64,000 bases of DNA from Clostridia bacterium (GTDB lineage: Bacteria; Bacillota; Clostridia; Oscillospirales; Acutalibacteraceae): contig JAGAQV010000001.1 in assembly GCA_017622555.1 (NCBI GenBank), forward strand, positions 1 to 64,000. The letters run 5' to 3'. The notes beneath the pieces are model-generated. The model searched no databases and was not told the DNA's origin. It worked only from the letters and a program-made list of their open reading frames with translations. Below are positions 51,300 through 60,611 of the stretch, piece by piece. Within the stretch, counting starts at the first letter, position 1. Every line of letters begins with the position of its first letter. The position numbers were made by a program, and so were the translations under genes.

Positions 51300-53009
51300 T
51301 TACATATTTGCTTTTATAAGGCTGTTAACCTTTAAACGAAAAGCCAATAAATCATCATTAGAGGGACAAAAATTATAATTAACCTTGCCAAAATGCTTTT
51401 CACAAAGCGTCGTTACGTTTTGTCTGCCAATCATAGCTTCAAGTGTTTTTAAAGCGCGGTTATCAATAAATGCTTCATTTAATACCTTAATGCGAATTGA
51501 AGGTAAAGCAGAACCCGTTGGGTCGGGATAAAGCTGGAAGGATGCGCCGGGGTCGGTAAAGCCACCTGATGGGTTTTGCATTGGGTTAAATACACCGTGA
51601 CACATAACACCATAGTAGAAATTTAGCGCCCAGTTAAGATAACCCTTTGCATTAGTGTAGTACATTTGAGTACCTAAAATACGGTTACGGGCGCCTGTTG
51701 TCGTAATAAGTCGGTTAGGCATTGAATTGTAAACCAAATCGCCTGTGTTATATACCCACAAATTATCGCAATTGTTTACAAATTTATCCATATCGGGTGA
51801 AGCAACACAAACAATTGGTGTTTCAACCGTACCGTCAGCATAGTATTCATAGCCCGACAAGGCGTCGCCGCACATATAACCTTCAATTTCACTTTTTACA
51901 ACATCTTTAGCGTTGTGATAATAGGTTATATGCTTGGTCATTGGCTCATCAGAAATGTGGAAAAGAATATTTTTATTTATTCCGCTTTCTTTCAAAAACA
52001 CCTTAAGTGCTTTAAGGTAAGCCTTTAAAAATTTGGCATATTCGGGTGATTTAGAATCGGTTTCCCAACCGAATATTTTTTTATATTCACCGTCAACCAT
52101 TGCCATAATTTTAGGTGCAGATCTTGCACCCCATTGGGTAAACAAATGACTATGTTCAAAATATGTAGCACCTGCTTTAAAGCAAACTTCAACATAGCGC
52201 TTCATAAGTGAAAAATCGAAGCTATATTCCCCGTTTATAACCTTAACACCAACAAGCTGTGCGGTTTTTCTTTCAGCGCCAACAGGTGTGTCAAGCGGAG
52301 GCGTAAAGGCTGGGAGCATTATCATATTTTGACCGTTTATTGCGGCCTCGTGCACAAACGATTCAATAATTTCAAAATGCTTATCACTCCACATTTCAAC
52401 GCCGTAAACATCACATAAACAGTCAACGTGCAACCAAGAAGTATTGAGCACATCTTGCTCAACAAGACATTTATCAATTATTTCAAGCTTAAAGGTTTGG
52501 CGGCTTATTTCAGAAGCATTCTTCGAAGAATAAAACACAACCGTAATGTTGTAATTTCCCGCCTTAATTTCCTTTCCGTTTTCGTTAACGATAAGCCACA
52601 ACGACTGATAAGAATCCATTGCGGTGAGGGTTATTCTTTCGCCCTTTTCAAAATGCTGAGGTTCCCAAAACCCCTCGTCAAAAACAGGGTTTTCGTTATT
52701 GCGGCGGTATAAAATATCTGGATAAAGACCAGCTGTTTTACGGTCAAAATGCTCGTCCGAACGGGCAGGCGCCGCATGAATAATGGGCACATAGCCAACC
52801 TTATATGTGGTTAAGTGTTCAAGCGGTAAATCACTTTCAAAACGAATATAAAAGGTCAGCGGGTCACGTACCTCGTCCCCTTTTTTAAATGCAATTTGAA
52901 AGGAAAACGGTTCGTTTTTTAAGGCTGATGCAGCTGAAAATTCCTGCCCCATAACCTCATCAGGAAAAACCTTTGTAAGCGAGGATACAAGCTTAGTTTC
53001 AAAAATCAT
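51300..53009 (-). CDS. GH123-like protein (DUF4091), ligA-linked copy 1
   Basis: A 569-residue protein with beta-sandwich N terminus and barrel; catalytic pair D354-E355 in LFHISDEP. FTQWGARSAPKIMAMVDGE and NRILGTQMYYTNAKGYLNW are the family landmarks. ATG 53009 has AGGTGAT upstream and follows the ligA stop by only 8 bases, with no terminator between them. Substrate expected to be a beta-linked N-acetylhexosaminide, by family. Confidence 0.82.
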   Translation of the reverse strand: MIFETKLVSSLTKVFPDEVMGQEFSAASALKNEPFSFQIAFKKGDEVRDPLTFYIRFESDLPLEHLTTYKVGYVPIIHAAPARSDEHFDRKTAGLYPDILYRRNNENPVFDEGFWEPQHFEKGERITLTAMDSYQSLWLIVNENGKEIKAGNYNITVVFYSSKNASEISRQTFKLEIIDKCLVEQDVLNTSWLHVDCLCDVYGVEMWSDKHFEIIESFVHEAAINGQNMIMLPAFTPPLDTPVGAERKTAQLVGVKVINGEYSFDFSLMKRYVEVCFKAGATYFEHSHLFTQWGARSAPKIMAMVDGEYKKIFGWETDSKSPEYAKFLKAYLKALKVFLKESGINKNILFHISDEPMTKHITYYHNAKDVVKSEIEGYMCGDALSGYEYYADGTVETPIVCVASPDMDKFVNNCDNLWVYNTGDLVYNSMPNRLITTTGARNRILGTQMYYTNAKGYLNWALNFYYGVMCHGVFNPMQNPSGGFTDPGASFQLYPDPTGSALPSIRIKVLNEAFIDNRALKTLEAMIGRQNVTTLCEKHFGKVNYNFCPSNDDLLAFRLKVNSLIKANM

Positions 53010-53017
53010 ATAATCAC

Positions 53018-54988
53018 CTATTTAATCATTTCATTAAATTCATTTTCATCAATTACTTTTATGCCAAGAGAATTAGCTTTGTCAAGCTTACTACCAGCTT
53101 CCTCACCTGCTAAAACAATGCTTGTCTTTTTAGAAACCGAGGATGAGGTTTTACCGCCAAAGCTTTCAATAATGGCGGCGGCTTCACTGCGCTGATAAGT
53201 CGGTAAGGTTCCTGTGAGCACAAAGGTCATACCAGCAAAACGGTTGTCCTTAACCTCTTTAAGTGACTTGGTATTGACGCCAAGCGCTTTAAGCTTTTCA
53301 ACCATTTCTTTAGTATCGGGCAAAGAGAAAAATTCAGCAGCCGACTCTGCTAAAATACTGCCAAAGCCCTCAATGCCTTCAAAATCCTCAGCAGTAGCAT
53401 TCATAATGGCGTCTATGTCGCCAAAATGCTCGCTTAAAAGCTTTCCTGCCTTTGCGCCTATATGGCGGATACCAAAAGCAAATAAAAGCTTAGAAAGGTC
53501 ATTTTCTTTGGATTTTTCAATAGCTTCTTTAAGGTTATTTACAGTCTTTTCACCTGTGCGTTCAAGGGTTGCCACTTTTTCATAATCTAAATTATAAATA
53601 TCAACAATGTTATGAAGCAAATCGGCATCCAAAAGCTGCTCTAAAAATGCGGGTCCAAGCCCCTCAATATCCATAGCATCACGGGAAGTAAAATGAATTA
53701 AATGTCGTAAAAGCTGTGCGGGACATTCGGCATTAGTGCACCTTATAACTGCCTCGTCTTCCTCACGGAAAACAGGCGAATTACAGGACGGGCAAAATTC
53801 GGGCATTTTAAAAATTTGAGAATTTTCACCTTTTTTAGAAACTGCCAATACTTCAGGTATGATATCCCCCGCCTTGCGAACAATTATGGTATCGCCAATA
53901 CCAATACCCTTTGAGGTTATAAAATCCTCGTTATGAAGAGTTGCGCGGCTTACCGTTGTACCTGCAAGCTGAATAGGGTCAAAAACAGCGGTGGGTGTCA
54001 ATGCACCCGTTCTGCCAACGTTAATTTCAATTTCCTTTAAAACGGTTTCCTTTTCTTCAGGCGGATATTTAAATGCAACTGCCCATTTTGGAAACTTAGA
54101 GGTGCTTCCCATAGTTTTACGATAGCTTAAATTATCGGCTTTTACAACCGCACCGTCAATATCGTAGGATAAATTACCACGGCTGTCACCAATTCGGGTA
54201 ATTTCATCAATAACACTGTCAACAGTATTACATTTTAAATATGTCGGCAAGGTGTTAAAGCCTAAATCTTTTAGAAAATCAAGCGTTTCAATATGGGACG
54301 AAAATTCCTTATCAGTTATACGCTGAACGTTAAAAACAAATATGTCAAGCTCACGTTCTTTTGTAATTTTAGGATTCTTTTGACGCAAAGACCCTGCCGC
54401 CGCATTACGAGGATTTTTAGCAGGTGCTTCACCCAAATTTTCCTGCCTCTCACGAAGACGGAAAAAGCTATCACGGGGCATATACACTTCGCCCCTGACT
54501 TCCAATTCACCCATAAACTTTATAGCCTTTGGAATAGATTTAATTTGTAATAAATTTGCAGTAACGTCTTCACCTGTAACTCCATCGCCACGGGTAGAGC
54601 CACGGAAGAAAAGACCGTCACGGTATTCAAGAGATACCGACAAGCCGTCAATTTTAGGCTCAACCGATAATTCGGTTTTCGAAAGGTCAATTTTTGATAA
54701 AAAGGTTCTGAGCTCATCAAAATTGAAAACGTCCTGTAGACTTTCCATCTTAACTGCGTGCACCACTTCTGAAAACAACTTTGAAGCTGCACCGCCAACC
54801 ATTTGTGTGGGTGAATCCTCAGCCTTAAACTGCGGAAATTCGCTTTCTAAATTCTCAAGCTCACGAAGCATAGCATCATACTCAAAGTCAGAAATTTCGG
54901 GTGAATCCTCAATATAATACTTACGGTTGTGATATTTAAGACTTTCGCTGAGTTCCTTTATTCTTTTTTCGGCTAAACTAATTTCCAT
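53018..54988 (-). CDS. ligA: NAD-dependent DNA ligase
   Basis: 656 residues, normal length. The Ia domain has YHNRKYYIEDSPEISDFEYD. The adenylated lysine is K112 in EPKIDG, followed by STRGDGVTGEDVT and the OB fold. The zinc finger uses CPSC and CTNAEC. HhH repeats and a C-terminal BRCT domain (from about 580) complete the enzyme. It seals nicks in replication and repair using NAD+. It starts 1 base after yunB. Confidence 0.97.
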   Translation of the reverse strand: MEISLAEKRIKELSESLKYHNRKYYIEDSPEISDFEYDAMLRELENLESEFPQFKAEDSPTQMVGGAASKLFSEVVHAVKMESLQDVFNFDELRTFLSKIDLSKTELSVEPKIDGLSVSLEYRDGLFFRGSTRGDGVTGEDVTANLLQIKSIPKAIKFMGELEVRGEVYMPRDSFFRLRERQENLGEAPAKNPRNAAAGSLRQKNPKITKERELDIFVFNVQRITDKEFSSHIETLDFLKDLGFNTLPTYLKCNTVDSVIDEITRIGDSRGNLSYDIDGAVVKADNLSYRKTMGSTSKFPKWAVAFKYPPEEKETVLKEIEINVGRTGALTPTAVFDPIQLAGTTVSRATLHNEDFITSKGIGIGDTIIVRKAGDIIPEVLAVSKKGENSQIFKMPEFCPSCNSPVFREEDEAVIRCTNAECPAQLLRHLIHFTSRDAMDIEGLGPAFLEQLLDADLLHNIVDIYNLDYEKVATLERTGEKTVNNLKEAIEKSKENDLSKLLFAFGIRHIGAKAGKLLSEHFGDIDAIMNATAEDFEGIEGFGSILAESAAEFFSLPDTKEMVEKLKALGVNTKSLKEVKDNRFAGMTFVLTGTLPTYQRSEAAAIIESFGGKTSSSVSKKTSIVLAGEEAGSKLDKANSLGIKVIDENEFNEMIK

Positions 54989-54989
54989 A

Positions 54990-55679
54990 TCATTCTCCTG
55001 TTAATGCTCCGTAATCGTTTATAAGACCTGCAGTGTTATCGTCAACGTCCTCAATAACGTTTGTAAAGGCATCGGGTGTAGCGCCGACAATAACTGTTTG
55101 TGCGGCTATTGCTGTAGTTTGTGTGGTTATACTACCTGTATACCACGCCGTAACAAAGCTGCCACGAATATTAATTTTTATGTGTATTAAATGTAAAACC
55201 TGATTTATCCCCGCGCTGCGAAATTCGTGCGTAAAATCGACAAAAGCAGTGGTTGTCATTTGCATTTTAAAGGGTACTTTTGGGCCAATTCCCGAAGTAT
55301 AGGGTGTATCAAAAAAACTACCTACAGGAATTGACACCTTATATTCTTCCCTGCCGCCTATTATTCTTGAAATTTCATTTGAAATGCGGCTCTTTAAATT
55401 ATTGATTTTATAAACATCAATTTCAAGGCTTTGTACCGCGCCGTCTTCTGTCCGCGATAGCTTTGCAATTTCATCATAGGTAATGTCTTCATCCCTTAAA
55501 ACAGCAATTACTGCCTCATTGGCGGAATTAAGCATAACTGTTTCGGCAACACTTTCAGCATAACGCTTAATAACGGGAAGCATTTTATAATAGCTTACCC
55601 CAAAAACAATTAACAACGCCAAAAGTAAACAAAGCCAAGCCCTTATTGCAGTTAAAATTGATTTTTTGCTTAATTTCAA
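54990..55679 (-). CDS. yunB: Sporulation protein YunB
   Basis: A 229-residue protein with one N-terminal membrane helix. The features NSANEAVIAVLRDEDITYDEI, ISRIIGGREEYKVSIPVGSFF and GPKVPFKMQMTTTAFVDF are characteristic of YunB, a mother-cell sporulation protein under SigE in Bacillus. The family's exact activity is unknown. Its presence argues that the organism, or its recent ancestor, makes spores. Confidence 0.9.
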   Translation of the reverse strand: MKLSKKSILTAIRAWLCLLLALLIVFGVSYYKMLPVIKRYAESVAETVMLNSANEAVIAVLRDEDITYDEIAKLSRTEDGAVQSLEIDVYKINNLKSRISNEISRIIGGREEYKVSIPVGSFFDTPYTSGIGPKVPFKMQMTTTAFVDFTHEFRSAGINQVLHLIHIKINIRGSFVTAWYTGSITTQTTAIAAQTVIVGATPDAFTNVIEDVDDNTAGLINDYGALTGE

Positions 55680-55738
55680 CCAATACCGCCCCTTTTCCTA
55701 ATACATTTTACGGAAAACGGGTATAAAGGTTCAAAAAA

Positions 55739-57379
55739 CTATTTTAAACGACCGCCTAAAATATACTGCGCCAATAAGTCACGGGCGTATATATCAGGTC
55801 CCAGACGTTCAATTTCGGTTAATCTGTTATACTTATAGGTAGAGGTGTACGAATCAACAACAATATAATATATTTTATTCGATTGTATATTATTTTTAAC
55901 CTCATCACCGTATGAGCCATAATAAATGTGGTAATCTTCATTGGTTGTTTCAAAGAATTTCGATTTTAAATCGCTACCATTAACGCTACAAAGCACAAGC
56001 TCATTATCAAAGGGTAAAATACTTAATAAATCCGAATATCTTACCTCGCCCGCAAATAGATAATACGGACTGCGAAGCCTTAAAAATCCGCCGCCAAGCA
56101 CAATATCATACTTATCGCCCCATTTTTCAATACCTTTTTCATAATATAAACGGGACACAAGCGCTTCAACGTATTCACTATTCTTTTTAGATGGATTATT
56201 ACCTAAAACCTTGCTTGAAATTTCAAGTTCGTCCTTGTATTTTTTCAACAATGTATCAATAATAGAATCCTTGTCAAGATACTGATAAATCGTGTTCGAT
56301 ATAAATTCCGCCTCAGTAACACGCTTGTTTAAGTTAACGGCATTTACTGCAAATTCAACATGTGAAATGCCCTTGTTTTCACCGCCGCCTTGCAAATGGT
56401 AAACGCCGTAAGCATCCTTATGTATGTAATTTTGGTGGGTGTGCGCTTCAAACACAACGTCAACATAACCGCCATCTGATAGAGATGGGTCATAGTATCC
56501 CGACATACTAGAATCGGCAATTAAGCTTGTACCGCTTGATGAACGGCCATATCCGTCGTGAAGCGAATAAACAATAATTTGTGCGCCTTGTTTTCTAAGC
56601 TTTTCAGATTCGGCTTTAACAAGGGCTGTTAATTCCTTACCGGTTTTAAAATAAACATCCTTTGACATATCTGATGCAATAGAAGAATAGTTATCCCCCG
56701 CAGCACCGATAATACCAATTTTTACACCGTTTCTTTCAATTAAAACTGAAGACTGACAGTAATCCACACGCTGATTATCGTTTTTTGCATAAATATTTAT
56801 AGCAAGAAACGGAAATTTAGCAATATTTACATTATCGGCAATGGCATCACTGCCCCAGTCATATTCGTGGTTGCCAACAGTCATACTTTCAAAGCCAACG
56901 TAGTTCATCCATTCGGTTGTAAGGTTACCCTTTGTTAAATTAGATTCCGAGCTTCCCTGCCACATATCACCGCTTGAAAGCACGACAACATTATCCTCTT
57001 TTTCATACATAAGCTTAAAATACGAGGTTAGCTCGTCCACACCGGGCTGACTTGAGCTGTCGCAAATCTTACCGTGAAGATCGTTAACAGCAAATAAATC
57101 AATATACACTAAAACCGATTCGTTACACTTATCGCACCTACCGTTATTGTCTTTATCGGTGTGGTCACCCTTAACTTCTTCAAGGGTTTCACTGCTTGTA
57201 CTATCGGGCTTTAAGTTTTCCGACGGTGTAGAGCAGCCACCCTGTGAGGTTGATGGTTTACTTCCTGTTGCCGCATTAGAAGCATCACTGCTATTTGTTA
57301 TTGAATCACCATTACAAGCAGATAAAAGCAAAACAAAAATAAGCAAAATTGCTAAAATTGATTTTTTGAATTTAAGCAT
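55739..57379 (-). CDS. 5'-nucleotidase/UDP-sugar-hydrolase-type metallophosphatase lipoprotein
   Basis: A 546-residue lipoprotein (LLLSAC) with a Ser/Thr-rich linker and a CxxC pair before the enzyme domain. Metallophosphoesterase motifs are VNDLHGK, SSGDMWQGS, GNHEYDWG and EAHTHQN. A C-terminal 5'-nucleotidase-type domain (about 370-540) contains VLGGGFLRLRSPY and LPFDNELVL. It would dephosphorylate extracellular nucleotides. It lies between its own promoter upstream and the yunB start downstream. Confidence 0.9.
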   Translation of the reverse strand: MLKFKKSILAILLIFVLLLSACNGDSITNSSDASNAATGSKPSTSQGGCSTPSENLKPDSTSSETLEEVKGDHTDKDNNGRCDKCNESVLVYIDLFAVNDLHGKICDSSSQPGVDELTSYFKLMYEKEDNVVVLSSGDMWQGSSESNLTKGNLTTEWMNYVGFESMTVGNHEYDWGSDAIADNVNIAKFPFLAINIYAKNDNQRVDYCQSSVLIERNGVKIGIIGAAGDNYSSIASDMSKDVYFKTGKELTALVKAESEKLRKQGAQIIVYSLHDGYGRSSSGTSLIADSSMSGYYDPSLSDGGYVDVVFEAHTHQNYIHKDAYGVYHLQGGGENKGISHVEFAVNAVNLNKRVTEAEFISNTIYQYLDKDSIIDTLLKKYKDELEISSKVLGNNPSKKNSEYVEALVSRLYYEKGIEKWGDKYDIVLGGGFLRLRSPYYLFAGEVRYSDLLSILPFDNELVLCSVNGSDLKSKFFETTNEDYHIYYGSYGDEVKNNIQSNKIYYIVVDSYTSTYKYNRLTEIERLGPDIYARDLLAQYILGGRLK

Positions 57380-57419
57380 AAAATGTCCCTTTAATTTTAA
57401 GTATATTTATACATAATGC

Positions 57420-57448
57420 ATTTTAACATAAAGAAATTGTATTAGCAA
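57420..57448 (-). promoter_or_regulatory. Putative promoter of the 5'-nucleotidase gene
   Basis: TTGCTA (57448-57443), 17 bases, TAAAAT (57425-57420) on the minus strand. Confidence 0.5.
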
Positions 57449-57486
57449 GAACAATTTGCAATAAAAACATCTTTTAAAATTTCAAC

Positions 57487-57516
57487 TTGACTTTTTTTGA
57501 AAAAATGTTATTATAG
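57487..57516 (+). promoter_or_regulatory. Promoter of tRNA-Leu
   Basis: TTGACT (57487-57492) and TATTAT (57509-57514, 16-base spacer) or TTATAG (57511-57516, 18-base spacer), about 16 bases before the tRNA. Confidence 0.6.
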
Positions 57517-57531
57517 ATTTACTAAATATTT

Positions 57532-57614
57532 GCGGGTGTGGCGGAATTGGCAGACGCACTAGCCTTAGGAGCTAGCGCTTACGCGTGCAGGTTCAAGTCC
57601 TGTCACCCGCACCA
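57532..57614 (+). tRNA. tRNA-Leu (anticodon TAG)
   Basis: A cloverleaf with a long variable arm (GCGCTTACGCGT), acceptor GCGGGTG/CACCCGC, encoded ACCA and anticodon loop CTTAGGA, giving anticodon TAG. Confidence 0.95.
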
Positions 57615-57620
57615 AATTTC

Positions 57621-57651
57621 CAAATTCGGCTATTGCCGGGTTTGGTTTTTT
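57621..57651 (+). terminator. Terminator of tRNA-Leu
   Basis: The stem CCAAATTCGGC with GCCGGGTTTGG (two G-T pairs), loop TATT, then a T-run. Confidence 0.75.
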
Positions 57652-57663
57652 GTTTTTAACGTA

Positions 57664-57692
57664 TTGAATGAATTTTAAAATTATGTTATAAT
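57664..57692 (+). promoter_or_regulatory. Promoter of the thioesterase gene
   Basis: TTGAAT (57664-57669), 17 bases, TATAAT (57687-57692), giving a very short 5' leader before ATG 57709. Confidence 0.65.
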
Positions 57693-57708
57693 ATTCTTGG
57701 TGATTTAG

Positions 57709-58440
57709 ATGCAAAATTTTTACAAAACCGAATATACGGTTAAAAGCACCGAAATTGATTCTAACTGGAAAATGCGTATTGACCATATTGTTGAACTATT
57801 TCAGTCTATTACGGGCATTCATTCAACACAAATGGGTGTTGATGGGCCCACACTTTTGGAAAAATCAAACGCATTTTGGGTTTTAACAAAGTTTAAAATA
57901 AAAATAAATTCACTACCCCTAATGGAAGATATAGTTACAGTTGAAACATGGCCGACAATTGTAAAGGGCGTACGCTTTGGACGTGACTTTTTAATGCAAA
58001 AAAATGACGAACCCTGTGTTATGGGCAGTAGTGAATGGTGTACGCTTGATTACACCACTAAGGAGCTTCGCCGCGCAAACAGTGTGTGCTACCCTGCGGA
58101 TATGCCCCACCGTGATTATTTAAGCGGTGCAGGTAATTTTATAAGGGTGCGTGAAACGGTTGAGGAAGATGATTATAATCACACTCACCGCTGTTCTTTT
58201 GTTGATATTGACACCAATAAGCACACTAACAACATTGCATATTTAAGAATGGCTTTAAACTGCTTTTCACCCGATGAATTTGAAGCGCTTAACGTTAGTG
58301 ACGTGCAAATAACCTTTGTTTTACAAAGCTATTACGGTGATGAAATTAAGGTTTATAAAAAGCAAATTGAAAACGGCTTTTACATTGAAGGAAAGCTTAA
58401 CGGTAAGTCGGTTTTTAACTGTGTTTTTAGTTTAAATTAA
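57709..58440 (+). CDS. Acyl-ACP thioesterase
   Basis: A 243-residue double-hotdog protein of the FatA/FatB-like family. N-terminal hotdog: MRIDHIVELFQSITGIHSTQ, then FWVLTKFKIKI. C-terminal hotdog: FVDIDTNKHTNNIAYLRM, with the catalytic-region Asn and His. It hydrolyses acyl-ACP to release free fatty acids and so adjusts fatty acid supply. The WYL regulator begins 10 bases later, so the two are co-transcribed. Confidence 0.9.
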   Translation: MQNFYKTEYTVKSTEIDSNWKMRIDHIVELFQSITGIHSTQMGVDGPTLLEKSNAFWVLTKFKIKINSLPLMEDIVTVETWPTIVKGVRFGRDFLMQKNDEPCVMGSSEWCTLDYTTKELRRANSVCYPADMPHRDYLSGAGNFIRVRETVEEDDYNHTHRCSFVDIDTNKHTNNIAYLRMALNCFSPDEFEALNVSDVQITFVLQSYYGDEIKVYKKQIENGFYIEGKLNGKSVFNCVFSLN

Positions 58441-58450
58441 GGATGATTTT

Positions 58451-59428
58451 ATGGAAGGCTTTGAACCTAAAAAATTAGCGTTACTTCGTGTGCTGGAAAT
58501 TTTACAAAATTACAGCGACTGTGACCACCCCTTAAAGCAAGAAGATATAATTGAATATTTAATTAACGATTACGGCATTGAGGTTGAACGAAAAACTATT
58601 GGTCGCAACCTTGCGCTTTTAAAGGAAGCCGGTTATGAAATCGAATCCACAAAGCAAGGCAGTTACCTTGCCGAAAGGCCTTTTGAGGACAGCGAACTTC
58701 GATTACTTATTGACGGTGTACTGGCCAGCAAACACATAACCGCCAAGCATTCTAAAGAGCTAATTAACAAGCTTTGCGGCCTTTCAAACAAATATTTTCG
58801 CCGCCACGTTAAAAATATATATTCGGTAAACGACTGGGGAAAAACCGATAACCAAGCCCTGTTTTACAACATTGAAATTATTGACGAAGCCATTGAAAAC
58901 GGCAAAATGGTGCAGTATGATTACAATAAATTCGGTGCAGACAAAAACTTACATAAATCGTCATTTCAGCGTGTAAGCCCTTATCAGTTAATTCTACACA
59001 ACCAGCGTTATTATTTAATGGGCTACAGCAAATATTGGGAGCACATGGTTTACCACCGCCTTGACCATATTACAAATATTCAAATATCCGACAGGGATGC
59101 TATTCCGATAAGGGATATTGACGGTTATAAAAACGGTATAAACTATCAAGAACTTACCACAGCAATGCCATATATGTATAACGACAAGCCTGAAAAAATT
59201 GTATTTACTGCAAGTGAAAAAACTATTGACCACGTAATTGACTGGTTTGGCAAAGATATAGAAATAAATAAAACAGAAGATAAGGTAACGTTTACTCTTA
59301 CAGCAAGTCCTAAAGCAATGCTTTATTGGGCGGTGCAATATGCCGACGAGGTTGAAATTTTAAAACCTGCAGCCTTGCGTGAAGAAATTAAAATATTTTT
59401 AAATAAGGCGTTTCAAAAATACAGCTAA
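58451..59428 (+). CDS. WYL-domain transcriptional regulator
   Basis: A 325-residue protein. The N-terminal winged helix (about 8-68) contains LLKEAGYEIESTKQGSYL. The WYL domain (about 140-230) contains FQRVSPYQLILHNQRYYLMG, where the family's W-Y-L is Y-Y-L. The C-terminal WCX-type segment ends in AVQYADEVEILKPAALREEI. WYL proteins sense nucleic-acid or other ligands and can repress or activate. It may act on the thioesterase gene it follows. Confidence 0.9.
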   Translation: MEGFEPKKLALLRVLEILQNYSDCDHPLKQEDIIEYLINDYGIEVERKTIGRNLALLKEAGYEIESTKQGSYLAERPFEDSELRLLIDGVLASKHITAKHSKELINKLCGLSNKYFRRHVKNIYSVNDWGKTDNQALFYNIEIIDEAIENGKMVQYDYNKFGADKNLHKSSFQRVSPYQLILHNQRYYLMGYSKYWEHMVYHRLDHITNIQISDRDAIPIRDIDGYKNGINYQELTTAMPYMYNDKPEKIVFTASEKTIDHVIDWFGKDIEINKTEDKVTFTLTASPKAMLYWAVQYADEVEILKPAALREEIKIFLNKAFQKYS

Positions 59429-59432
59429 AAAT

Positions 59433-59458
59433 AAACCCACTCTTTCGAGTGGGTTTTT
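59433..59458. terminator. Bidirectional terminator
   Basis: The stem AAACCCACTC with its complement and loop TTTC lies between convergent genes. Confidence 0.88.
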
Positions 59459-59461
59459 GTT

Positions 59462-60610
59462 TTACATTTTTTCAATCGTTTCCATTACATATTCGCCAAA
59501 CTGAGCACAGGTTGCACTTTGTTCGCTATCGTCAACAACAACCTTTTTTTCAGTTTCGGTGCAAATAGTTAAAGCCTTTGAAAGCTTGTCAGCCTTATCG
59601 GTAAAACCGATATGGCGAAGCATCATTTCAGTGGCCTTAAACATACTTGTTGGGTTTGCGTAATCACCCCTACCAGCTTCAATAAGGCGGGGCGCTGTGC
59701 CGTGGATAGGCTCGAACATAGCGTATTTATCACCAATATTTGCGCTGCCTGCTGTTCCTACACCGCCCTGAATTTGAGCCGCTTCGTCAGTAATTATATC
59801 ACCATACAAATTGGGCATTACAAACACCTGGAATTTGCTTCGAATATTTTCGTTCACAAGGTTTGCCGTCATAATATCGATATACCATTCTTCAGCGGTA
59901 ATTTCGGGGTATTCAGCTGCGATTTCGTGTGCTATTTGTGAAAATTTACCGTCAGTCTTTTTCATAATGTTTGCCTTTGTTACAATGGCAACGTTTGTTT
60001 TACCGTTTTTACGGGCAAATTCAAAAGCGGCACGGCAAATACGGCGTGTACCTGCATTAGTTGTAACCTTAAAATCAAATGCCAAGGTGTCGGGAATTTC
60101 AACACCCTTACTGCCAAGAACGTATTCACCTTCGGTATTTTCACGGTAAAAGGTCCAGTCAATGTTTTGTTCGGGAACACAAACGGGGCGAACATTAGCG
60201 TATAGGTCAAGCTCTCTTCTCATGGCAACGTTTGCGCTTTCAAGTGTGCCACCCTTTAAGGTGGTTGTTGGAGCCTTTAAAATTACGTTACAAGCCTTAA
60301 TTTCGGCCAAAACATCGTCAGGAATGGCTTTATTTTTAGCAATACGGTTTTCAATGGTAAGACCCTCAATTACACGGAGCTCAACCTTACCATTTGCGAT
60401 TTCATCCTTTAAAATGTAATTTAAAATGCGCTCGCTTTCTTTAGAAATAATCGGTCCAATACCGTCACCTGAGCATATACCGATAATTATTTTATCGAGT
60501 GACTGATAATCGGTAACCTCATTATTCCTTTCCATTTCCTGCTGACGAGCAATTTGCTGTGTTAAAAGCATTTTAAACTGCTCAACTGCATTATCAATAT
60601 ACTGCTGCAT
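59462..60610 (-). CDS. icd: Isocitrate/isopropylmalate-type dehydrogenase (probable isocitrate dehydrogenase)
   Basis: The protein is 382 residues from ATG 60610; the GTG at 60622 lies within the aconitase gene. GDGIGPIISKESERIL is the family opening, followed by YRENTEGEYVLG, NLYGDIITDEAAQIQGG and the C-terminal EPIHGTAPR. The enzyme oxidises isocitrate to 2-oxoglutarate. An N-terminal extension of about 40 helical residues precedes the core. The citrate synthase-aconitase-IDH order supports isocitrate rather than isopropylmalate. Confidence 0.88.
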   Translation of the reverse strand: MQQYIDNAVEQFKMLLTQQIARQQEMERNNEVTDYQSLDKIIIGICSGDGIGPIISKESERILNYILKDEIANGKVELRVIEGLTIENRIAKNKAIPDDVLAEIKACNVILKAPTTTLKGGTLESANVAMRRELDLYANVRPVCVPEQNIDWTFYRENTEGEYVLGSKGVEIPDTLAFDFKVTTNAGTRRICRAAFEFARKNGKTNVAIVTKANIMKKTDGKFSQIAHEIAAEYPEITAEEWYIDIMTANLVNENIRSKFQVFVMPNLYGDIITDEAAQIQGGVGTAGSANIGDKYAMFEPIHGTAPRLIEAGRGDYANPTSMFKATEMMLRHIGFTDKADKLSKALTICTETEKKVVVDDSEQSATCAQFGEYVMETIEKM

Positions 60611-60611
60611 T

